This document shows, piece by piece, positions 38,170 through 48,044 of a stretch of DNA of 64,000 bases; the stretch's first letter is position 1; each line of letters begins with the position of its first letter. This stretch comes from Bolinopsis microptera (lineage: Eukaryota; Ctenophora; Tentaculata; Lobata; Bolinopsidae): the NCBI RefSeq assembly GCF_026151205.1, contig NC_087074.1, positions 18,799,240 through 18,863,239 of the forward strand. The letters are read 5' to 3'. The position numbers were made by a program, and so were the translations under genes. Below the pieces are notes generated by a model. The model did no database searches. It was not told where the DNA came from and saw nothing but the letters and a program-made list of their open reading frames with translations.

Positions 38170-39034
38170 CCTAGATAAAAAAGATTTTTATTCCGTCAGA
38201 GCTAAACAATTGTTTGTACATTAATGAGATGGTTTGGTGAAAGCTGTTTTGTTACGTGATATTAAGGGATGATAGATAAATGGTTATATGTGGTGGTTGA
38301 AAGTTAAAACCACTATTCCATATCCACGCTGAATAAATGTGAACAAACCAAGTTTTGGTGGGGGTGAGAAATAGGCCTCTATCCGTTATCCGAAAGTTTT
38401 ATTTTGCTCCTTTACATCATTTCTTGGCAAGAATTCGTTTTAAACTAAATCTTTCTCAAAGATTCTGCTTTTTATCTGTTCTGTATTTGATTGAGTTTCG
38501 ACTTGATGAAATGGTTTTTATTTTAGGTTAATCTTTATTGCTTTGTATCGTATTTATGTTTTTTGCTGAAGTTTGACTTGCATTTTAAGATTAATCAATA
38601 AAGAATTTTTCTCGTTAAGATGTAAGATGAAATAAAAGGTTGAAATTTAATTATTTTGTACTCGAAAATGAAATTATGTCGTCTATCTCATATCTTCTAG
38701 TTATACCGATGATTGTTGACTGTAAGAATAATATAAGATATATGTGAGTGTGTAGCAATACCGATATATATTTGAGTAGAGGGCTGTATTATACAATCAA
38801 TCTAGTAAAACCCAAGACACGCTGTGTTTAGATTTTGAAAACTGTTTTTACATTTCTGTTTTATGTATTTTATTTGCATACCAACATACGGTGCTTTGAT
38901 TTTACCAACGCGCTGTTCTCCAAACTGATAATATTGATAATATACACAACAGTCACACAGCACACTCACATTGATTATCATACAAATTTATGAATACTAA
39001 ATAATAGGGCTCTTATTAATTCGCTCGCCAAAAA
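38170..39034. other. 3' flank of the intersectin-like gene
   Basis: No gene is visible. AATAAA hexamers near 38331 and 38597 are candidate polyadenylation signals for the intersectin-like transcript, whose stop is at 38167-38169. Confidence 0.4.
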
Positions 39035-40140
39035 TTATCACGTGACTTTGGTTTTTATGGTTTTGCAGCCGAACAAAACGGTTTCACATAATCCCAACCC
39101 TAACCATACACCGTAACCCCGAAGCTATCTATCCATTAGCCTTAACTACAACCCTGCCTGAACCTAACCCGAGCCCTAAACAATCGAATTCGTGTTTAAC
39201 TAGCCTGTCACGTGACCAAAACAGTTTTTTGCCCATAACTCTCCAGGGAAGCATTTTTACCCTACGTCATGGGAAGTGATTCGGAATCAGCGTCCAAAAA
39301 TACACCGATTTGAGATTACTTTGAGCATACCCTCAGGGCCTTTTCACAAGAATTTTCCTAAAATTTGGGCATGCGATTGAGTGGGAGCGAAATAATATGT
39401 ATAAATAGCCACCTGATAAACCCTTACCTGGGGACCCCTTGTAGGTTTACAACCTACCAGGACGCGCGCCGAGTTGGACTCGTCGACGGAACAGATATTT
39501 TACGAGTATCACCCGTTATGGGACCCCAGGCTATTTATATATTATTTATATAATCAGAATGGAGATTTGGTGGAATGACAGGCTGAGTGCCGCCCAGTAA
39601 TTTTGAGTCTAGTTATTGGTTGACATACGTTGCATGCCACTTTTTGCGCGCTATTAATTGACGGATGTTACTCGTCTAAATTTCTTCGAAGTAGCGCGCG
39701 CCGCTTTCTTCTCGAAAGCAAGTGCTACGAAGTAGCGCGCGCCGGGCCAGATCATTAACAATGGTCAAGCTATTAAGCGCGAGTCACCGAAGGCGGAAAA
39801 ATAAATATAAACAAATAATATCTTAATTGATGTTTGGGATACACATTACGCAACATGTATGAACAATCAAGTTATTGGTTAGGGTTAAGTTAGGGTTGTC
39901 CGATGTTAATGTACTAGCCCGGGGCGCGCAAGGGGCCATCTACTTAGGTTCGGTTAGGACTTCCGCCAAAATCGCAGATTTCCAGACCTCCCCCTGTCTT
40001 GTCATACGTTGTATGACCCGCCGCGCACGGGTGTGCGGCTCCCCGGCCCTGTATCGTAAGACTAAGAACGATACAGTGGAACGATACTAGCGAAACGACC
40101 GTGGGGGTCACGACCGTGGGGGTCACGGCGTGATACAACC
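39035..40140. repeat. CpG-rich dispersed element, copy 1
   Basis: The segments of this patch match parts of 41930-43780. They include a TCACGTGAC-bounded block with CCCTAACC strings, GTGATTCGGAATCAGCGTCC (39278), GACGGATGTTACTCGTCTAA (39659), GTGCTACGAAGTAGCGCGCG (39721) and the GGCGGAATGACAGGCTGAG-type tail. Order and orientation differ between the copies, so one or both are rearranged. It is markedly richer in CpG and GCGC than the flanks. No transposase was read in any frame; small frames here are chance. Confidence 0.65.
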
Positions 40141-41929
40141 CTTGTAGTTGTTGTTAAGTGGCGTACTCGGATTTCAGCACGACAACTTACTTAACGGCCT
40201 ATTTGCTGCTCCAATTTTCCATGACTTCTAGAGATTATTTATTTATTATATTTCATTAAATTGTGATGGTATTAATTTAACTACGTATAATGGGCTCCTT
40301 TTAACTAGAGTATGGATATTCAGGTTCCGATATTATGGAATACCTCCCGGTTTGAGACTCACTCAGGGCATAGTTCAAACCCAAACTCTCAGTGTACGAT
40401 GGTAGATTTATGACAGGAATTTATGTTATAATTATGGACTTCGAACCTTTAGGTTAATTTATATCTAGAGTTTTAACTTCGAACTTTTAGATGGATTTAT
40501 ATCTGGAAGATAACCAATTAAAACAAGTGAATAAGTAAAGGATTGTAAAATAATGCAAGACCAATCCAATCGTACATAAAATAAGTGTTCAATCTCATGG
40601 TAAAGTCCGTTACCCTAAATCAGTTGGGTAGCTGGGTGATCAATGGGAACTGGTGTGTATTATAACGGGCTGGCTGACTCTCTCTCTGGACGATGGACAG
40701 GTAGCTGCTATATCATGGCTACGTTCCTTCAATGCTGCCAACGAGGGCAGAATCCGTGGGAGGGGAATGTCCTAGAAAGGGACAAATTATTAGCAAATGA
40801 CGGATTAATTAAAGACAATAATATACTAACTAGGATAAAATTAAACATGATAAAGTTAAATTAGAGTGAACTGTAGAATACGAAATATGTAAGAACTTAT
40901 CAATAAATGCTCAAATGACTTACGAGGTAATAATGTAGGTGCTGCTAAGGTTAGGACAAGCAAACAGGTAGGATAGGGTCACCACAATATTACCTAGGAA
41001 ATGTATAAACCTATTAGAATTTAATTACTAACCTATCGGGAATGACTCTAGTATTACGAACAATGTGAATCAATAAATGGGAAATAACATTGCAATGAAC
41101 AACATCTAATTAATGGTTTAATAATTATGAAAGCTATACCTCGAGGAACAAACTTCCTAGCCTATCAGGAATTCAACAGAAGCGACGGGAACCAATTACA
41201 ATGATCTGGCATGACGTTAGGAAAATCTGGTGAAAATAACGGATAAGTATTTTACCAGCATATTATGATACTTGCACAGAACTTGAACTCACGGATTTAA
41301 TCTTAACCTAATTATGCATGATATTGATACAGTCTTAGGAACAAAATACTAAGGTCAATGATTTAAAATAAAGGACTACAAACCTATTTATGAAACTGGT
41401 GACGTGGGAGAGAGCGCAGCATACTAACATCCCGGGCCGTGTAGAGAAAACCAATCATAGGAGAGGCGTTCGGGAAAAGGCTAAAGGCTAACGGCAGTGA
41501 GAATCTTGTGTGTTCATCTTTTGTAGTCTAGGTGTTCTGTGGAAGAGGAGCTCCAGTGGAAGAGGCAGTCCACGCGTTATCCAGGAGAGTTGCAAACAAA
41601 CAGGTTATTGCAAACAGGTTATTGCAAACAAACAGGTTTAATAATACAAATACAGGTTTTTTAAAACTGGTTAAAATATTGTTCCACTAATTGATGAATT
41701 CAATAACACTATTAATCCAATAATTTCTTTGTAAATAATTCTAATAACACTAAATGTCCTTTCTGACCAATGGCTGCATTGCTCTGCAAACCTATCCAAT
41801 CGGATCTTAATCATATAAGTTATCACTTGATTCATCTTTATGAAACCTTATGCCAAGGAATTAAACTGGAATTAAACGCAGCATACTGGGGTTCAACTTA
41901 ACTTCTAGTTCTGAGGTAATACACACGTA
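40141..41929. other. Non-coding region between element copies
   Basis: I see no gene. Short direct repeats occur near 40440-40510 (ACTTCGAAC...TTTATATCT twice) and 41592-41645 (AACAGGTTATTGCAAACA repeated). Confidence 0.35.
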
Positions 41930-41973
41930 CCTAACAGTTGTCCGGTTGCTTACGCTACACGATGTATACCTCT

Positions 41974-41994
41974 CGTGCACGCGAAGCGTGCACG
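41974..41994. other. 9-bp hairpin with GAA loop
   Basis: CGTGCACGC, GAA, GCGTGCACG: a perfect 9-bp stem with a 3-nt loop. The tip GCGAAGC is the well-known unusually stable DNA mini-hairpin. It is followed by a GCCGGCCGGCGCGC tract. Confidence 0.8.
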
Positions 41995-42174
41995 CCGGCC
42001 GGCGCGCTCAAAAGGGGTTACAGCGTGTCCGGGTGTGTCCGAATTTTCAAAACCTCCCCCGGATTTCCAGCTACTTTCAAGGATGATGATTAATCACTTT
42101 CAACTCTACACTCGACTGTCACGTGACTTTTTTGTTTTTCAACCCGTTCTCTAGCTGGCCCTGAACGACTATTC

Positions 42175-42262
42175 GAAACCCTAACCCTCTAGTCTGATAC
42201 CAACCCTAACCCTAACCCAATCCTTAACAAAAGAATATGCTGAAACCCTAACCCTAACGAGA
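42175..42262. repeat. Short interstitial CCCTAA strings
   Basis: Broken runs of AACCCTAACCCTAA occur at about 42178, 42208 and 42246. They are too short and broken to be a telomere end and sit inside the CpG-rich element. Confidence 0.7.
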
Positions 42263-43195
42263 GTTAGACTAACTTCCTTATACGGTCATATCACGTGATC
42301 GAGACAGTTTTTCACCAATATCTCGTCGGGGGGAGCATTTTAACCCTATGTCATGGGGGGTGATTCGGAATCAGCGTCCGAAAATACATCGATTGAAGTT
42401 GGTTTCAGCTGTCGGGGGCCCTTTTAGAACAATCTCGAAGATCGACTGTAGAGTGTCAAAGTCATTTAACACGCTCGTACTTTCAAAAGTACAAGTTGAA
42501 TGTTGATTCACGATGTCAATCCTTCGCATCTCGCCGATCTGCATACCACATACGTTGTTGCGAGTTAAAATGCGCGGCGCGACGCAGTAGTGCATCGCGC
42601 TACAAGAATACAAGTAAAACCAATTCAAATTCATTAAGTAATTAGTGTCAAAAAGTTGAAATTAATGCATAATGGTTTTTCGTTACTTCTGCCAAAATTT
42701 CCGGACGTCCAGATTTTCAAAAACCACCCCACTCCCGGCCCCCTGTTATGTTGACATACTGCATACGTTGCATGCCAATTTTCTCTGATATTGGGATACG
42801 AAACATGTATCAACTGTTTATGTCATGTCCGGATATGTCCGAAATTCCAAAACCACCCCCTCCTTATTTGCCGGACGTCCTAAGTGCTAAGTAGATGGTC
42901 TCCTAGCCTGTAGCCGCTACTCCGTAGCATTCGCCATGCCTCGGGCTAATATTTCGAGAAGAAAGTGCGAGCGGCGCGCGCCACTTCGGTGAAATTTAGA
43001 CGAGTAACAATTGACAATGTAACATCCGTCCGCGTCAAAATCAGGTTTAGGAAATCAAAGTAACGGGTCTTATTTGAAGTGGGATAGATTGAATTTGATG
43101 TATGGGCTCGCTAGCTAATCACTAATGGCGCCTTGGAGGACTTCGCCGCTTCGACGCGCCGCGCGAACTAGCATTCTTGCTTCGCATCGGTCGAC

Positions 43196-43226
43196 GATCG
43201 TTGCTCTGCTTCGCAGAGCAACGATC
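43196..43226. other. 14-bp hairpin with TTC loop
   Basis: A perfect 14-bp stem (GATCGTTGCTCTGC with its complement 43213-43226) around TTC. On the - strand the tip is again GCGAAGC, as at 41974. Confidence 0.88.
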
Positions 43227-43780
43227 TCGACGGATTGACATCGTCAATCAAATGGCGCCCTATTATATTACACTAATTTAATAAAGAGTATAGAGTAATG
43301 GAGTATTTCATGCCTCATGTTGTGGACCCGCCGCGCACGAGTGCAGGGTCATATCGTGGCTTTCGTCACGGTACTAAAATGACGATGAGGCGAGGATTGA
43401 CGGATGTTACTCGTCTAAATTTCTTCGAAGTAGCGCGCGCCGCTTACTTTTCGAAATGTTATGGCCCGATGGCAATTGTAGGTTTACAACCTACCAGGAC
43501 GCGCGCCGAGTATGGAACAGATATTTTACGAGTATCACCCGTTAAGATGGCAAGTGCTACGAAGTAGCGCGCGCCGGGCCAGACCATTAGCAATGGTCAA
43601 GGCGAGGACCAATATCATGATCATGACTTACCTGAGGACCCCAGGCTATAATGTTCATAAATAGAGATTCGGCGGAATGTGGAATGACAGGCTGAGCGGC
43701 GAGTGCCACTCAGTAAATCACGTCGTGACCCCCATTGTCGTTTCACTAAGTTTCACTAGTTAGTACTAGTAGTATGATCG

Positions 43781-44854
43781 TGGCGAAAGCCACGATACAG
43801 CCTAGCCGCGCACTCTTGCGCGGCAGGTCTACAACTTGTGACAAGAAGTATCATTCGTCAAGTCAAACGAGTCCAGCTCATAATTATGCAAATTGAAGCT
43901 GAAGTAAGAAGTTACCTAGCTTGCCAATACATGTTGCCTGTACTGTGCGCGGCGCTCTTTTCTAGCTGTTTTACAAATTTAGGTAGAAACAGAGCGAGGA
44001 AGCAGAGAACATGACACACAGATAGGAGAGAAGACAAGCTTATTGAGAAAGACATTGGCCGTACTGCGATTTATATATTTTGATACTATCAAACAATAAA
44101 AATGATGTCAACCTTTTCTCTTTTCACTAATACATTGTATCTAACTTATCTATAGTTGACTATTCAATGTGAAGAAAAAAAACTAGTAAAACAGCAATGT
44201 TGATGTAATATTCTAATTTGAAGTTAAACAATTAAAATGAAAATCCTTAAATGGAACGAAATACCAATATGAAGTAGCAATAGTAAGGTGTCCTCCTAAA
44301 CGCCAAATAAACAACTTATTCCATTTCCAATGTCTGATGATTGTCATGACTGTGTCTGTAATACTCTACTTTCTTATTTAGATTTGAGTTCAACATTAGA
44401 CTGTTTAAAGAATTTGAAATAAACGGTTTTGGGTCATTTTCAATGATTAACTTTTCGAAGGTTACTGAAAAACTTTTAAGGTCAGGACTTAGGAAGACGG
44501 GTAATCGTGAAAGAGGAGAGTATTGTGAGAGATTGAATTAGATTCATAGGTCATGTCATAATGTGGTAAGCTCAGACATTTCACATCAGGATGGTGGTAC
44601 ATGATTTACAAATCATGAACAACTAGGTCATTATGCTCGTTAAACCCGACAAAAAGTCGGAACAAAAGCTCCATAACACTTCAATAGTCAGTGGGTCAAA
44701 TCAAAATAAACAAAAACAGCTTTCTTGAGCTTATTAAAGATTATCAACTTCAAATACCATGCGTCAAATTCTACGCAATATTAGTATCGTCCAAGTTTGG
44801 TTCGGATGAAGCTAGAATATTCCTATCAATCTTGTTTAGTCCATTACATTTCAG
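43781..44854. other. Non-coding region
   Basis: I see no gene or repeat array with support here. Confidence 0.35.
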
Positions 44855-45054
44855 GAGATGTTCATGACTGATTTATGTCCTGGGCTTTTAAACATAATAT
44901 TACGAACTGCGGACGAAATGGAAAGCCGTGTTTCCACTTGCACTGCAGTGATATCCGATGGTGTAGTGATCAATAGGTCACCTGGGATTAACCACGTACC
45001 ATACGCGCCTCTTACAAGCTGGGACCTGCATACCGGGAAGGCTTGTTATCTCCG
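44855..45054 (+). CDS. Candidate internal exon (unknown gene)
   Basis: A 200-nt stretch open only in this frame, with a good acceptor (TTACATTTCAG) before it and a consensus donor (CTCCG|GTAAGT) after it. It reads EMFMTDLCPGLLNIIL, then SWDLHTGKACYLR, which I do not recognise. It would end in phase 2. A second frame at about 45690-45870, after GTCTCGTCAAG (FTCCPPAGFVLDNLQSYVPF...), looks protein-like but starts in phase 1, so it does not join directly. No partner exons are certain. Confidence 0.3.
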
Positions 45055-45201
45055 GTAAGTCCTTCTCTTCAACTCTCAATTTGGACACCAAACTTTGAAG
45101 ACGGCAGCATATTACCAACATCTGGTTTCAACATATCAATTTCATCCTAGAGGTCGTTGCGCCTGATATCTGATAGGGTAGGGGTTGTACAAATGTAATC
45201 C

Positions 45202-45327
45202 TAAGGGTTGCTGCGCTTGAAATCTGATGATCTGATAGGCAGGTGTTGAGAAAAGTGAATCACGTGGTGCTCCACGTGCTGCTTCTCACGCATCATCTTA
45301 CGTTCGAGCTCTTCCTTAGCCCAGCGC
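45202..45327 (-). CDS. Candidate terminal exon (unknown gene)
   Basis: On the - strand a strong acceptor (CTTTTTTCATTCAG) is followed by a frame reading RWAKEELERKMMREKQHVEH, a charged helical stretch, to a TAG stop at 45204-45202. The acceptor requires a phase-2 upstream exon. A 58-bp imperfect repeat continues downstream of the stop. Confidence 0.35.
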
Positions 45328-46562
45328 CTGAATGAAAAAAGTGTAAAATCCAGGTAAATTGTTACCGTTAACTGTGCTTTTGGATGCGATAGCGATACAA
45401 TTTATAGCGTATGTAGAATTCAAGGGACAGAATGGTAAGATGTTGACCCTAAATCATCAACTATTTAAAAAGTGCTTGATTAGTGTTATTCTCAACCTCG
45501 TCCGCGTCAATAATCACGAACTAGTGTGCAATGATAAATGAAATGCTTACAGGGGGCTGCATTTGACGATGTCGCTAAAACTACTGTATTAGCACTCCAC
45601 AAGTCAAGGTTACAAAACTCCTCCGCATACAATCACAAGTTATGAAATAAGGCTGGACTTTTAAAATCAGTTTAGTTTATCTCTTTTTGTCTCGTCAAGG
45701 CTTCACATGTTGTCCACCGGCGGGATTTGTGCTGGATAACTTACAGTCTTATGTACCATTTTATGACATAAGGGTAGCTACTAGCTATGGCTCAGCGTAC
45801 ACTCTTTCATGGGATGCCACACGATTTCATCCATTTCTCATGATATATTTCAAAGTGGAATTTTCGTAAATTTTGTTTTGTTTCAACGTATGCTAGAGGT
45901 TCTTTTAGATGGAGTATGTACTTTAAACAAGAATACAGAGTCTGATGAAAACTGTTTCAATAAACATATACATTATACAGTGTATGTGTATACCATACAC
46001 ATAATTTTACTTTTATTCTACAAACGCTATAAAGGATTTGATGATTTGGGAAAACAAATTTCTATTTCTAAAGTTTAAAGTTTCTCGTTGGCAAACTTTG
46101 TCAGGAATAATTACGCTCAAAACGACTTACAAATGCGAAAAATTCCTTAGAAAACAGTAAACACCTGTAAAATGCTGAGTCTACAGTTTGGTAAAATGTT
46201 TGATATTTTAGTAATTGTTTCTTAAAAATTTCAGTTGATTTCCGACTAGTTAGATTATCTGCTTCTCCAAAGGCGATTGTCCAGGTATACACTCTTGTCG
46301 TATAGGATAGTATCAGCGGAGTCTATATCTAACGGTACGTTAGAAGACGATACTAAATTACCAAGGTACCGTATAATCGGTATATCAACTATAATAATAG
46401 TAAAATATAATAGCAGTACGATAGTAATATAATAACACAGCGCTGCAGTTGGCTAGCAAATAGCCTACATTTTAATGAGCACTATAACTTAACTTCGGTA
46501 TTCTATATTCTATAAATTTAGTAAACATTCCAGAAATAGTATAAGACACGTACTAAACAAAC

Positions 46563-46747
46563 CTTGGACCCCAGTAATCCAGACCCGGCCAGGTTTGGTA
46601 AACACGTTCTCTGTGATAGTGGGGGTCTTGGTGGGGGATGTGCCGTGCTCTTGGTAGTCTCCGTCAACAACTAGTCTGTTATCTGTATCTACCACTGCTA
46701 ACCTGCTTCCTGAAACAGTCACCATTAACAAGCGGCAAAAGCGGCCA
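46563..46747 (-). CDS. Candidate internal exon (unknown gene)
   Basis: A 185-nt - strand segment between an acceptor (ACTGTAG) and a donor (CCAAG|GTTTGT). It reads LMVTVSGSRLAVVDTDNRLV, then TITENVFTKPGRVWITGVQ, with alternating hydrophobic residues like a beta-rich or propeller fold. It ends in phase 1, so it does not join the 45327 exon directly; a middle exon would be needed. It could belong to the same - strand gene. Confidence 0.35.
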
Positions 46748-47101
46748 CTACAGTATGTGATCCATGTGAAACACGCCTGGACTCGGATCGGAATAATGAA
46801 CTATTTAAAGCTGTTCTCTGAACAAATATTTCACATTTTCATATCATGTTGGGGCAGCTCGAGCGAAGAGACGGTCTCTGAATACAACCACATGATGTAT
46901 ATATTATACATGATAATAGGTCATTGGTCCTCATCACAAAGTAACGTAGCCAATGACCAGAGAACTGGAGCTCGCGTCTCTCTCCGAGCCATACTATTTA
47001 CAACTGAAGTGCTAACTGCTTTGTGCATGCTGTACCATGTAGATTGTTCAATTATAATTGCCTCATTTGCAACTTTTACATCTTAATAATAATAATAATA
47101 A

Positions 47102-47224
47102 GGCCCCCGCTCAGAACACCAGAGCTAGTGAGTAGTGGGTCCGAGGCTGATACTCGTGGTCAGCACCCCCGGGGTCGGTAACGGCAGCAGTCCATTGGAT
47201 GGCTGCCGGCTAGAGCTACTCACT
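47102..47224 (+). ncRNA. Candidate HDV-like self-cleaving ribozyme at the LINE 5' end
   Basis: Pairings found by eye, in order. P1: GGCCCC 47102-47107 with GGGGTC 47171-47176, with a G-U at 47103/47175. P2: AGTGAGTAG 47127-47135 with CTACTCACT 47216-47224. P3: GGGT/ACCC and GCTGA 47146-47150 with TCAGC 47160-47164. P4: CGGCAGC 47182-47188 with GCTGCCG 47202-47208. J4/2 is GCTAGAG, which contains a C. The order P1-P2-P3-P1'-P4-P2' is the nested double pseudoknot of HDV-like ribozymes, which are known at the 5' ends of R2 and related LINEs. Cleavage would fall at 47101/47102 or 47102/47103, the element start. The fold is inferred; no activity is shown. Confidence 0.55.
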
Positions 47225-48044
47225 CCCTGGCATTGCCAGATGTCTTCTTCCTGAGGTTCAGTTATAGCACAAAGTTTAAACTATTAACACTGTTAGTTCC
47301 CCCGTTACTAGTCCAAGTAACGGGCTAGAACTTGATCAAACAGCTGGTGAAACACCTGTAGACCACCAGAACCTCAGGCTCTTATGTCCCTTCTCAACAT
47401 CACTTAATGTTTTCATGAGATTTTGTACTTGCTTAATATTCATGTTTAGGAGGGAAAAAAGAAAAGAAAATTACAAAAAAAGTTAAAAAGAAAAAAAAAA
47501 GAAAAAAAAAAGCACAAAATGGAAAAACCAAGAAAAATATCTGTAACTGAGAAAGCAGTATTTTAAGATAATATATCCCCTGATTTTTATTCCATATCAT
47601 AGCAGCACAGACTGCTGGTACTGAAAGAATATCATTCCTTTGGAAATATTACTATCTATAATGTTACTATACTCGAGTAATTATAACATTGTAATCATTT
47701 TATATTTCATTGTATTGTTTGTTAATTGTCCCCCGGTTAATTCCCTTTCTTGCCTCTCGTTGGTTAAATTCTTGTATCCTTCTGCTCTAGCTCTTGGTTT
47801 GTTGACTAGGTGCAATTGACACCTAGTGGTTTTCTTATCGGGCATGGACTGACCCGCAGAAGTCCCCCAATCTTAAGTTGTGGACTCGTGACAAAAGGAT
47901 GCGTGGCCATGGGTTAAATGGTTACTAACGGGTCTACTACCCAGGAGGTAGCTACCTGGGGAGCTGGGCGACGCGGGGCAACGCTCAGTGCTCTGTTTTC
48001 CCTGCCAACTCTCTAGGGGGTATACTAAGTCCCCCAGTTATGAT

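Larger units (their letters stand above)
41930..43780. repeat. CpG-rich dispersed element, copy 2, with strong hairpins
   Basis: This is a relative of 39035-40140. It contains GTGATTCGGAATCAGCGTCC (42361), an inverted GACGAGTAAC/ACATCCGTC block (43000-43030), a direct GACGGATGTTACTCGTCTAA (43399), GTGCTACGAAGTAGCGCGCG (43553) and an ACAGGCTGAGCGGCG tail. It also holds interstitial CCCTAA strings (42175-42262) and two GCGAAGC-capped hairpins (41974 and 43196). No coding region is supported. The mix of inverted and direct blocks suggests nested insertions. Confidence 0.6.

Noticed and set aside
42175-42262. Telomere
   Set aside because: CCCTAA strings are few, broken and internal to a repeat; genes and LINEs continue on both sides.
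43298-43567. 89-codon ORF
   Set aside because: It lies wholly within the CpG-rich dispersed element and has no recognisable motif.
46757-47086. 109-codon + strand ORF
   Set aside because: No motif, no splice context, and it runs into the TAA repeat at the LINE border.
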